Virus record (IMG/VR): IMGVR_UViG_3300047509_000208
Span: 1 to 38,214 of that record
DNA: 38,214 nt
Reading direction: 5' to 3' (one strand)
From: a virus
In this document: in pieces, positions 12,406 to 18,421 of the stretch
How the letters are laid out: each line of letters opens with the position of its first letter
Numbering within the stretch: position 1 is the stretch's first letter
Made by a program: the position numbers and the translations under genes
Notes under the pieces: generated by a model
Told to the model about the DNA's origin: nothing
Seen by the model: the letters and a program-made list of their open reading frames with translations, nothing else
Database searches by the model: none

Positions 12406-13368
12406 ATGTCTACAAACAAAGTAAACCTAAATAAAGAAATTCTTGCACTATTTTCTGGTCAAGCAAGCGTCATAACAATTCCAAAAATTTATATCACCTT
12501 AACTGAGTCTTATCATAAGGCCCAGGTACTCAATCAAATAATATATTGGCACAACAAATCTGAATGCAAGGATGGTTATTTTTATAAATCTTATGAGGAT
12601 TGGTTTGAAGAAACAAATATACCCGAAAGAACTTTAAGAAGACACTTCAAATTCTTAGAGAATGAACTATGGATTTCAACCAAAGTAAAAAAGGTAGCCG
12701 GTAAAAATACCATTCACTTTAAACCTCATCTAGATAAAATAATTGAATCAATATCAAACTTATTGAGCGAAAATATACCCATTCGGCCAAGCGATCCGGA
12801 TAGTGGAAACGGCCAAGATACCTGTACAGAAATTACCCCAGCCGGCCACGAAGGCCATTCGGAACCGGCCAAATTATCCGAAAGTATATATATAGAAGCA
12901 GATGATTACTTACAGATAAAAACTACTACTGCAAAAACCCAAACCCAAAGTAGTAGTTTTTTTTCTGAAAAACAAAAAACCCAAATCCTAGATTTCAAAT
13001 TACCGACAGATCTGCGCACTGAAGGCGATTTCTTGCAAGAATGTGAAAAACATATTGTTGACCAGAAAAATGAGTTTTCTAAGTTGCAGCGAATTAAGGG
13101 ACTGAAGGATATATTGCAAGACCTCAAAGACGCAGGGAAACATTTCAAAGCAAAATCTTCATCCCAAGAAAAACCCGAGAAAAAGAAAGAGGAAACCCAG
13201 GCAGAAAAACATGCTCGTTGGTTGAAAGAAAGGGAACAAAACGGACTTTCGACTCAAACAAATAGCGGGAGAAAACAATGCTCACAACCGAAGAGTGCCA
13301 AAGAAAACTTTTCAAACTTGGCATCAATCTTGGGGTCTCGCCCAAACTTATCGCAACACGCCTATTGA
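12406..13368 (+). CDS. Replication initiator with N-terminal winged helix
   Basis: 320 residues from ATG 12406, supported by GAGGTG 9 nt upstream; an in-frame TTG at 12376 is not needed. Residues 10-110 form a winged-helix domain of the phage/plasmid replication-protein type (KAQVLNQIIYWHNKSECKDG, then NIPERTLRRHFKFLENELWI). A low-complexity linker follows, then a helical, highly charged C-terminal half that would contact host replication proteins. The arrangement matches lambda O: DNA-binding N-domain, origin inside the gene, protein-binding C-domain. The candidate origin lies at 12784-12961. A second gene starts inside its 3' end. Confidence 0.75.
   Translation: MSTNKVNLNKEILALFSGQASVITIPKIYITLTESYHKAQVLNQIIYWHNKSECKDGYFYKSYEDWFEETNIPERTLRRHFKFLENELWISTKVKKVAGKNTIHFKPHLDKIIESISNLLSENIPIRPSDPDSGNGQDTCTEITPAGHEGHSEPAKLSESIYIEADDYLQIKTTTAKTQTQSSSFFSEKQKTQILDFKLPTDLRTEGDFLQECEKHIVDQKNEFSKLQRIKGLKDILQDLKDAGKHFKAKSSSQEKPEKKKEETQAEKHARWLKEREQNGLSTQTNSGRKQCSQPKSAKENFSNLASILGSRPNLSQHAY
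12784..12961. other. Candidate replication origin inside the initiator gene
   Basis: Four CGGCCA(A/C) repeats start at 12784, 12810, 12843 and 12866. They are followed by TTATCCGAA (12874, 7 of 9 positions of a DnaA box), an AT-rich stretch with TATATATA, and a 13-bp perfect inverted repeat (12918-12930 with 12949-12961) ending in eight T. Order and place resemble the lambda origin inside gene O. The coded protein is low-complexity here (TTTAKTQTQSSSFF), which would let DNA sequence be constrained. Confidence 0.55.
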
Positions 13369-13547
13369 GCCAAGAGGATAAAGACGATATGGTAAAAGAG
13401 CTGTTACCGGATGAGAGCTTGGAGCTTCACGTGAAAGTCTGGATGCAAAATAGAATGCCAGATTACGCAAACGGCCATACAAGCCCATACGTGCCACAAT
13501 CTCCAAAACCCATGTCGAGGTTTAGAGGCAATGGAGAGCGTGGCTAG
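13278..13547 (+). CDS. Small protein overlapping the replication gene
   Basis: 89 residues, starting 91 nt inside the end of the initiator gene in another frame, with a strong GGGAGAAAACA ribosome site. It has a clean helical N-terminal domain (MLTTEECQRKLFKLGINLGV, SPKLIATRLLSQEDKDDMVK) that looks like a compact DNA- or protein-binding helix bundle, then WMQNRMPDYANG and a disordered Pro/Ser/Arg tail. Position matches lambda P after O, but it is far too short to be a P-type helicase loader. A replication helper is a guess. Confidence 0.65.
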   Translation: MLTTEECQRKLFKLGINLGVSPKLIATRLLSQEDKDDMVKELLPDESLELHVKVWMQNRMPDYANGHTSPYVPQSPKPMSRFRGNGERG

Positions 13548-13605
13548 AATCGCAAATTTGGAGGATTTAACGCTATATTTATTACTGGGATATGATTGCT
13601 GTTAA
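13531..13605 (+). CDS. Possible 24-residue ORF
   Basis: ATG 13531 opens MESVARIANLEDLTLYLLLG then YDCC and a stop. It overlaps the end of the gene before it. AGAGG is only 2 nt from the ATG, so initiation would be poor. The gap before the cold-shock gene is otherwise empty. Kept as a possibility only. Confidence 0.2.
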   Translation: MESVARIANLEDLTLYLLLGYDCC

Positions 13606-13620
13606 CTACTAAGGGAATGA

Positions 13621-13824
13621 ATGATGATTAATGGTACAGTAAAGTGGTTTAATGACCAGAAAGGCTTCGGATTCGTAGAATCGTCAGGAAAAGATTACTT
13701 TATCCATTTCAAAGAAATCAACATGCCAGGGTTTAAAAGCCTAAAAGAAGGCGATAGAGTATGCTTTGAACCAACGCAATCCGCTAAGGGCCCAATGGCA
13801 ACCAAGCTTATTCTCGACGAGTAG
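13621..13824 (+). CDS. Cold-shock (CspA-family) protein
   Basis: 67 residues. GTVKWFNDQKGFGFVESSGK (residues 5-24) contains RNP1 (KGFGFV) and DYFIHFKEI contains RNP2, both hallmarks of the CspA oligonucleotide-binding OB fold. Length is that of bacterial Csp proteins. ATG 13621 is 4 nt after AAGGGA; the ATG at 13624 is an equal alternative. It would act as an RNA chaperone or anti-terminator in early infection. It converges with the small minus operon and overlaps its last gene by 17 nt. Confidence 0.93.
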   Translation: MMINGTVKWFNDQKGFGFVESSGKDYFIHFKEINMPGFKSLKEGDRVCFEPTQSAKGPMATKLILDE

Positions 13825-13987
13825 GATAATACAGCTTTATTATATCGTCATTCATTGTGTCAAATAGCTCTTGAAGACTAGGTCTTAACTGCTCTGTTGG
13901 CTTACTTAAAATATTAAATATAGCGCCGTGCGTTCTACCCAACACGTGCGCTACCGACTCTAAATGCTCTTTTATTTTTTCATTCAT
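13808..13987 (-). CDS. Small helical protein, end of minus cluster
   Basis: 59 residues from ATG 13987, which overlaps the previous stop (ATGA) and has GGGGA upstream. The sequence MNEKIKEHLESVAHVLGRTH is helical and the rest is a short helix-loop-helix with an acidic middle and basic end (YYPTRRE). No family is recognised. Its 3' end overlaps the cold-shock gene by 17 bp on the opposite strand, so the two transcripts could pair. Confidence 0.55.
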   Translation of the reverse strand: MNEKIKEHLESVAHVLGRTHGAIFNILSKPTEQLRPSLQELFDTMNDDIIKLYYPTRRE

Positions 13988-14115
13988 TTTGTTCCCCTGG
14001 TGCGCATACAACATGCACATCTGTCATTCGTTGAGGCACTATAGTAACCGTAACGAATGTTATATTCCATCATAAATTTGTGACCTTTTAGTAAACATTT
14101 TAATCTTTTAATCAT
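13984..14115 (-). CDS. 43-residue zinc-knuckle-like protein
   Basis: From ATG 14115 (GAGGAG 7 nt upstream) the frame encodes 43 residues. KCLLKGHKF near the start and DRCACCMRTR near the end give the C-x4-GHK ... C-x-C-C layout of tiny phage zinc-ribbon proteins. The Lys/Arg content is high. It overlaps the genes on either side by 8 and 4 nt. A longer ORF starting at 14205 exists, but that part lies inside the upstream gene. Confidence 0.5.
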   Translation of the reverse strand: MIKRLKCLLKGHKFMMEYNIRYGYYSASTNDRCACCMRTRGTK

Positions 14116-14326
14116 GATAATTCTCCTCAGTCTGCGCCAATAAATCATCAAGGGCCTCTTGCTCAGTTGTACCTTCACCAACAGGGTTATAAGCAGGTGT
14201 ATCATAGTCTATTGGTGTTGGGTCATATCCATCCCATGTAGCAACCCATGGCATACATCCCCAAAACGCTCTTTCTGAATCATATTTAATGTGTGCTATG
14301 TCACCATTTATTTTATGCATTCCCAT
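14108..14326 (-). CDS. Small acidic hypothetical protein
   Basis: 72 residues. It starts on the stop of the upstream gene (TAATG). Trp, Tyr and Asp-rich centre (FWGCMPWVATWDGYD), then PVGEGTTEQEALDDLLAQTE, a turn-helix end that is common in short phage proteins of unknown function. It may be a small beta-alpha fold. No activity can be proposed from the sequence alone. Confidence 0.6.
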   Translation of the reverse strand: MGMHKINGDIAHIKYDSERAFWGCMPWVATWDGYDPTPIDYDTPAYNPVGEGTTEQEALDDLLAQTEENYHD

Positions 14327-14556
14327 TATAAAACCTCACAACGTGCTTTAGCGCTATCGTAAAAATGTAAAAATCTTCTACAAAAGTCAGCAAAAGAGGC
14401 CATTGCGTAAGGGTGTACACCTTCCATTTCATATGAAATATTCCCTTCAGAAGATTCCATATGCAAGTCGAACCCGAAGCTTTTTGACTTCTTTACCCAT
14501 ACATCAATATCCTCTGCCATTAAGTCTTCTAGTGTTATTTTGTTGGTGTCATTCAT
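14326..14556 (-). CDS. Small acidic hypothetical protein
   Basis: 76 residues, beginning MNDTNKITLEDLMAEDIDVW. Acidic and mixed alpha/beta, with two Cys near the C-terminus. ATGA overlap with the gene before it and a TAATG junction with the next one. Nothing in it points to a known family. Member of the five-gene minus cluster controlled by the promoter at 14792-14820. Confidence 0.6.
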   Translation of the reverse strand: MNDTNKITLEDLMAEDIDVWVKKSKSFGFDLHMESSEGNISYEMEGVHPYAMASFADFCRRFLHFYDSAKARCEVL

Positions 14557-14759
14557 GGTTTCTTTCTCCTCTTTGAAATAATTTCAAAAACATAACTTCT
14601 ATCAAATGAATCTCCTTCAAATGGAATATCGCACAATCTAATCCCATTCCCGTTGTCATCAACAGATGCCATTCTTATTCCAACAGCAATTAATATTTCT
14701 TCGTCGGTAAGCCGGTGATCTTTGTAAAACTCCCTCATGTATTTCGTAAATTCTTTCAT
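14553..14759 (-). CDS. First gene of the minus small-gene cluster
   Basis: 68 residues: MKEFTKYMREFYKDHRLTDE is helical, then a short strand region (IRMASVDDNGNGIRLCDIPF) and a basic end (SKRRKKP). The ribosome site is weak (GAGAAAAAG). It is the first reading frame after the TTGACA-N17-CATAAT promoter, with a leader of about 26 nt. No function recognised. Confidence 0.55.
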   Translation of the reverse strand: MKEFTKYMREFYKDHRLTDEEILIAVGIRMASVDDNGNGIRLCDIPFEGDSFDRSYVFEIISKRRKKP

Positions 14760-14791
14760 TTTCTTTTTCTCACTTGTTAGTTAATAAAGAC

Positions 14792-14820
14792 ATTATGTCA
14801 TGACTTAACATACATGTCAA
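14792..14820 (-). promoter_or_regulatory. Leftward promoter of the 14759-13808 cluster
   Basis: On the minus strand TTGACA (14820-14815), a 17-nt spacer and CATAAT (14797-14792). Nearly consensus and placed just upstream of the cluster. Two tandem operator dyads overlap it exactly, as at 10997-11032. Confidence 0.75.
14794..14812. promoter_or_regulatory. Operator dyad B1 (TATGT-N9-ACATA)
   Basis: TATGTCATGACTTAACATA, half-sites at 14794-14798 and 14808-14812. It covers the -10 and spacer of the leftward promoter and is directly abutted by B2. It shares 16 of 19 bases with B2. Confidence 0.6.
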
Positions 14821-14831
14821 CACTTAACATA
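14813..14831. promoter_or_regulatory. Operator dyad B2 (CATGT-N9-ACATA)
   Basis: CATGTCAACACTTAACATA, one mismatch in the left half-site. It contains the -35 of the leftward promoter. Spacing to B1 is exactly 19 bp, about two turns, fitting cooperative binding of a dimeric repressor. Confidence 0.6.
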
Positions 14832-14836
14832 CATAT

Positions 14837-14866
14837 TTGTGTAATTATTTTTATTTGTGTTATCTT
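14837..14866 (+). promoter_or_regulatory. Candidate rightward promoter of the late region
   Basis: TTGTGT (14837-14842), 18 nt, then an extended -10, TGTTATCTT (14858-14866). It is weaker than the divergent promoter, as expected of a promoter needing an activator or antirepression. It would give a leader of about 50 nt, holding a 20-bp palindrome, before the gene at 14922. Confidence 0.4.
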
Positions 14867-14884
14867 AATCCTGTCGGACTGACA

Positions 14885-14904
14885 ATTATTAATCGATTAA
14901 TAAT
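14885..14904. promoter_or_regulatory. Perfect 20-bp palindrome in the late leader
   Basis: ATTATTAATC followed directly by GATTAATAAT, centred at 14894/14895. It is 17 bp upstream of ATG 14922 and just before the ribosome site GGAG. It could be a protein-binding site downstream of the late promoter. As RNA it would be an unstable A-U stem without a loop, so DNA binding is likelier. Confidence 0.5.
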
Positions 14905-14921
14905 AAACATGGAGAAACATT

Positions 14922-15107
14922 ATGAGTGACGTTAAAGATTACACATCATCAGATGGCGCTAGCGGCAATACTCACTATAATGGTGTGCCTTCTGAATATG
15001 GTCGTAGAGTTGAACAGCAAAACAAAATGCAACCTAAATACTGCGAACCTGGTGAGGCTGGTGGCGGCATGGAAGGTGAGAAAAGAAATGAACAAAAAGG
15101 TCCATAA
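14922..15107 (+). CDS. Small hydrophilic Gly-rich protein
   Basis: 61 residues, beginning MSDVKDYTSSDGASGNTHYN, with many Gly, Asn, Glu and Gln and no hydrophobic core; probably disordered. GGAG is 7 nt upstream of ATG 14922. It is the first gene of the rightward region and ends 2 nt before the methyltransferase start. No function recognised. Confidence 0.6.
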   Translation: MSDVKDYTSSDGASGNTHYNGVPSEYGRRVEQQNKMQPKYCEPGEAGGGMEGEKRNEQKGP

Positions 15108-15109
15108 AT

Positions 15110-16291
15110 ATGTCTTTGCGGGACTATAAAAGCGTATTTGTACGAGATTTGGTTAAATACAAGGCTAATTCTCGTACACATTCTGACGAACAGATATCAA
15201 AAATTGTTCGCTCTATTAAGGAATTCGGTTTCACAAATCCTCTTCTTATTGATGAAAATAATGTCATTATTGCAGGACACGGAAGATTGGAGGCTGCATC
15301 ATTTTTAGATATAGACCCACTACCCTGTATTGTTCTTTCCGGTCTAACTAATGCTCAAAAGGCAGCACTTGTGATTGCTGATAACAAGATTGCCTTGGAT
15401 GCGGGTTGGGATATTGATGTTTTATTATCTCAGTTTGATTATTTAAAAGAGTGTGACTTTGATATTACGTTGACAGGTTTTGATGAGAATGAGCTATGCG
15501 ATATATTGCCTGATGAAATCCCGGAGGCATTTTGCGATGAGGATGATGTTCCAATCGAGGTTGAGAATAAAGTTAAATTAGGTGATTTGTGGGTAATGGG
15601 TGAGCATAAGCTATATTGTGGCGATGCAACTGTTGCTACAGATGTTGAGCGTCTGTTGAATGGATCTATTGCTGACATGGTTTTTACCGATCCCCCCTAT
15701 GGCGTTGAATACCAATCAAACATGAGGTCTAAATCTAATAAATTTGATGTATTAAAAAATGACGATATTATTCTAGATTTTTTGCCCAATATTGAATTGT
15801 TCAGTAAGGGTTGGGTGTTTGTTTGGACATCATGGAAGGTTCAAAATAAATGGATAGATACATTTAAGTCTATGGGATATCCCAATAATATGATTGTTTG
15901 GCATAAACCCGGTGGTGGAATTGGTGATTTAAAGAAAACATTCTCGAGTGACTATGAGATAGGATTGGTTTGGAATAGGGGTGCAAATCTTTGCGGCAAA
16001 AGAATTGGATCTGTTTGGACTATAAACAAGGATGGGTCATCCAATTACAAACACCCAACGCAAAAACCAGTGGCCTTAGCCGAGGAGGCCATTGACAAAT
16101 GCACCGTTAAAAATAGTAATATATTAGATTTATTCGGCGGATCTGGTACCACATTAATCGCCTGCGAGAAACTAAAGCGCAAATGCTTCATGATGGAGTT
16201 AGACCCAAAATACTGTGATATCATCATACAAAGATACGAAAACTATAGCGGCAAGAAAGCCGTAAGAGAGTCACAACATGGCAGCTCCTAA
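15110..16291 (+). CDS. ParB-like domain fused to DNA methyltransferase
   Basis: 393 residues. The N-terminus (about 1-95) is a ParB/sulfiredoxin-type domain with GFTNPLLIDENN and IIAGHGRLEAA. The C-terminal two thirds is an N6-adenine/N4-cytosine methyltransferase: catalytic DPPY (194-197), HPTQKP (315-320) and SAM-binding LFGGSGTT (341-348), in beta-class order. Such fusions are frequent beside small terminase genes in phages and probably protect phage DNA from host restriction or mark it for packaging. It overlaps the small terminase gene by 14 nt. Confidence 0.92.
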   Translation: MSLRDYKSVFVRDLVKYKANSRTHSDEQISKIVRSIKEFGFTNPLLIDENNVIIAGHGRLEAASFLDIDPLPCIVLSGLTNAQKAALVIADNKIALDAGWDIDVLLSQFDYLKECDFDITLTGFDENELCDILPDEIPEAFCDEDDVPIEVENKVKLGDLWVMGEHKLYCGDATVATDVERLLNGSIADMVFTDPPYGVEYQSNMRSKSNKFDVLKNDDIILDFLPNIELFSKGWVFVWTSWKVQNKWIDTFKSMGYPNNMIVWHKPGGGIGDLKKTFSSDYEIGLVWNRGANLCGKRIGSVWTINKDGSSNYKHPTQKPVALAEEAIDKCTVKNSNILDLFGGSGTTLIACEKLKRKCFMMELDPKYCDIIIQRYENYSGKKAVRESQHGSS

Positions 16292-16625
16292 ATCAGGTGT
16301 AACAAAACCGCATGAGCCTACCGATAAGACGCGAGGAGAAGTATCTGCGTTGGTAAGCTTTGGTAATACACAACAAGAGATAGCAGACCATCTAGGCATA
16401 TCAATAGACACGCTTGACCGCAAATATCGAGATGAACTAGATAATAGTATCATTCGCGCAAATGCTAAGGTTGCATCCAGATTGTTTCGAAAGGCCACTG
16501 AAGGCGATGACCTAGGTGCCATGATATTTTGGCTAAAAACCCGCGCTAAATGGCGAGAGAAGGATGATGACTCAGGGCCTACAAAGAAAATTGTGGAAAT
16601 GTTAATAGACAAACTGGTTGAATAG
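16278..16625 (+). CDS. Terminase small subunit
   Basis: 115 residues with an N-terminal helix-turn-helix (GNTQQEIADHLGISIDTLDR, about 34-53) and a helical C-terminal part with AIFWLKTRAKWREKD-like ending (MIFWLKTRAKWREKDD). This pattern is typical of phage small terminases that recognise the packaging start site. Its place between the methyltransferase and, beyond a small-gene island, the large terminase supports the call. It starts inside the methyltransferase 3' end. Confidence 0.8.
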   Translation: MAAPKSGVTKPHEPTDKTRGEVSALVSFGNTQQEIADHLGISIDTLDRKYRDELDNSIIRANAKVASRLFRKATEGDDLGAMIFWLKTRAKWREKDDDSGPTKKIVEMLIDKLVE

Positions 16626-16787
16626 ATGGAATCTAACATCATACCCATCCGCGGTGTAGAATATGCAAAGTTTGATTTGCTTGTTTGCGAATGCGGCAAT
16701 GACACATTTTATCTTTGCACTAACCATAAAGCTGTTTGCACTGAATGCAGATATTGGGCAATTGATGTGGATTTAGATGATGAATGA
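16626..16787 (+). CDS. 53-residue zinc-ribbon protein
   Basis: ATG 16626 directly follows the TAG of the small terminase gene. The frame encodes 53 residues with CECGNDTFYLCTNHKAVCTE then C, i.e. C-x-C-x7-C-x3-H-x3-C-x2-C, a plausible zinc ribbon, and an acidic tail (DVDLDDE). It is translated by coupling, without its own ribosome site. It could be a small nucleic-acid or RNA-polymerase-binding protein; this is inference. Confidence 0.6.
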   Translation: MESNIIPIRGVEYAKFDLLVCECGNDTFYLCTNHKAVCTECRYWAIDVDLDDE

Positions 16788-17007
16788 TTTCACAAAAGAA
16801 GAACTAAAATTATTTCTAGATTACGAACAAGAGGCAAATGGTCAATCACCTTTGCATGACAAACTTCAATCCATGATTGATAACTATTGCGACAATGGGG
16901 AATGCCATCATGGGGTTAAGGCAGTAAATTGTTTTGTCTGCCATCAGGAAGAACTTACTTTAGAGGATAGAGAGGCATTACTTAAAGTGCCAAATGAGGA
17001 ATCTTGA
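16780..17007 (+). CDS. Small protein, first copy of a tandem duplicate
   Basis: 75 residues from ATG 16780 (ATG 16777 is equally possible). MNDFTKEELKLFLDYEQE, then LHDKLQSMIDNYCDNGECHH and C-x2-C near the end. The next gene repeats MNDFTKEEL and SMIDNYC, and the DNA shares runs of 23 and 22 identical bases, so this is a recent duplication. A small-helix family of this kind is found in phages without known function. It overlaps the zinc-ribbon gene by 8 nt. Confidence 0.6.
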   Translation: MNDFTKEELKLFLDYEQEANGQSPLHDKLQSMIDNYCDNGECHHGVKAVNCFVCHQEELTLEDREALLKVPNEES

Positions 17008-17282
17008 TGAATGATTTCACAAAAGAAGAGCTAATGAATATTTTATATGCTTTAGAGCACTTATATGAACCTCCTTTTGATTTGCCAAAAATGTATCTAT
17101 TAAGGAATAAAGTTGAATCCATGATTGATAACTATTGTGAGCATGAATCCAATATCTTGAGCCAAGAAGAACGCGAGAGAAAGTTTAAAATTTATCGCGA
17201 AGAAATATTGCCGAAATACGATAATGACCCTGATAAAGTGCCGCCACATTTAGAGCCAGACTTTAATGAGGGATGGAAATGA
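17007..17282 (+). CDS. Small protein, second copy of the tandem duplicate
   Basis: 91 residues. ATG 17007 shares a base with the stop of the first copy (TGATG); the TTG at 17004 is not a likely start. It keeps MNDFTKEEL and VESMIDNYCEHES but diverges between them and after them (QEERERKFKIYREEILPKYD), with no zinc pair. The two copies have therefore specialised after duplication. Confidence 0.6.
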   Translation: MNDFTKEELMNILYALEHLYEPPFDLPKMYLLRNKVESMIDNYCEHESNILSQEERERKFKIYREEILPKYDNDPDKVPPHLEPDFNEGWK

Positions 17283-17317
17283 TAATCAGTGTAAAACTTT
17301 AATACGGGAGTATTTCC

Positions 17318-17509
17318 ATGGCATGCAAGAAATGTGATTGTGAAATGCGCCTGTATATCCAAAACCTAGAACACGACCGTGAAATGGAAGAGCTAGAAAA
17401 TAAATTTATTAGATTGAGGCGTGATATGGCTTATTTTATGTATTCTTTAACAGGAGATATAAAGCATATGCATGGGTGTGAGTTTGAACTAAAAAATGGC
17501 GGTTGGTAA
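17318..17509 (+). CDS. Small Cys-rich coiled-coil protein
   Basis: 63 residues, beginning MACKKCDCEMRLYIQNLEHD. Three Cys at the start, then a charged helix (REMEELENKFIRLRRDMAYF) likely to form a coiled coil. GGGAG is 9 nt upstream. The gene is flanked by two copies of a 27-nt near-identical sequence, starting at 17271 and 17501, as if inserted as a cassette. Confidence 0.55.
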   Translation: MACKKCDCEMRLYIQNLEHDREMEELENKFIRLRRDMAYFMYSLTGDIKHMHGCEFELKNGGW

Positions 17510-17679
17510 TGATAATCAGTGAAAAACAAATCATGCAGTTGATAACTATCGCTAGGTCACTTACTGAATTATTGAATACTTCGGGTGACATGATGAACCA
17601 AGTAAGAGCTACTCAAATAAATTACTTTTTAGATAAAATTAATAACCAACAATCCGAAGAATTAAAGGTGATAGAGTGA
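17509..17679 (+). CDS. 56-residue helical protein
   Basis: ATG 17509 overlaps the previous stop (TAATG). 56 residues: MIISEKQIMQLITIARSLTE is helical and the rest is a Gln/Asn-rich helix (RATQINYFLDKINNQQSEEL). In outline (N-terminal helix, then LDKINNQ) it resembles the duplicated proteins upstream. A vestigial copy of its first codons occurs at 17279-17302. Function unknown. Confidence 0.55.
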   Translation: MIISEKQIMQLITIARSLTELLNTSGDMMNQVRATQINYFLDKINNQQSEELKVIE

Positions 17680-17939
17680 GAACAGCACAAGAATTTAAAG
17701 ATGCAGCCAAAATAATAAAACCTTCTAAATTTCATATACATAGATGTTCTATGTGTAAATATCCTTGTGGTTATGTTTTCTCACCTGATTATGAGTGTGT
17801 CGGTTATGACATCGGGTGTGATTGCACCAAAAGATATATTATCAATCCAAGTTCTTATGATGACATAGAAAGATACTACAACATGCAAAATAATGATGGC
17901 CATATTAAAGAAATGGATGATTTCTGGGGATTTAAATGA
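17676..17939 (+). CDS. Cys-rich protein with GTG start
   Basis: 87 residues from GTG 17676, which overlaps the previous stop (GTGA) and has AAAGGTG upstream. RCSMCKYPCGYVFSP and GCDCTKRYI supply five to six Cys that could bind zinc. The ending is acidic and aromatic (IKEMDDFWGFK). No family is recognised. It is co-translated with the next gene by an ATGA overlap. Confidence 0.6.
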   Translation: MRTAQEFKDAAKIIKPSKFHIHRCSMCKYPCGYVFSPDYECVGYDIGCDCTKRYIINPSSYDDIERYYNMQNNDGHIKEMDDFWGFK

Positions 17940-18232
17940 TATCAAAAATATGTAGTTTCTTTAGCTATGCAGTTGAGCAAAAAGAAGAAGGACCGGCTCC
18001 CATTATTCCAACTATGCAAGATGAAATGAGTTCCTTAGATCTTAATGACACTGCTAGCTCAAATAGTGTTATTCTACATATTAATGAGAAAGGACTAGAA
18101 ACTTTATTTAGAGACCTGCAATTGCCATTAGGTGATTTTGTTATTCAAATGGATGACATTGGAAGAGAACATATCATGGATATACTAGATAGGGTGACTG
18201 CTGAAAGGATGAGGGAAGTATTGGGTATGTAA
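17936..18232 (+). CDS. Hypothetical protein
   Basis: 98 residues. The first 40 are probably disordered (EQKEEGPAPIIPTMQDEMSS), and the rest looks like a small beta-alpha domain (SVILHINEKGLETLFRDLQL, then helices). Starts on an ATGA overlap with the previous gene. No motif of known function. Confidence 0.55.
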   Translation: MISKICSFFSYAVEQKEEGPAPIIPTMQDEMSSLDLNDTASSNSVILHINEKGLETLFRDLQLPLGDFVIQMDDIGREHIMDILDRVTAERMREVLGM

Positions 18233-18249
18233 AACATAGGGAATTGACG

Positions 18250-18420
18250 ATGACGGAAAAGGAAATGGCAGCGCATATAAAGGCATTAACTAAGGTGATT
18301 GAAAGACAGGCACAGCATACAGAATCACTATCAAGAAATTCCATGTATCTGCAAAAACAAATGTCCTACATAATGGCAAGAATTGCTAAACTAGAAGGTA
18401 TAAAACTAAAGGAATTTTAA
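18250..18420 (+). CDS. 56-residue coiled-coil protein
   Basis: ATG 18250 has GGGA about 8 nt upstream. MTEKEMAAHIKALTKVIERQ and the following AQHTESLSRNSMYLQKQMSY form one long helix with heptad spacing, so a coiled coil. It is the last gene of the small-gene island and ends 1 nt before the large terminase start, whose ribosome site lies within its coding sequence. Confidence 0.6.
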   Translation: MTEKEMAAHIKALTKVIERQAQHTESLSRNSMYLQKQMSYIMARIAKLEGIKLKEF

Positions 18421-18421
18421 T

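Noticed and set aside
13984-14205. 73-residue start for the zinc-knuckle gene
   Set aside because: The extra 30 residues lie within the upstream gene; GAGGAG points to ATG 14115.
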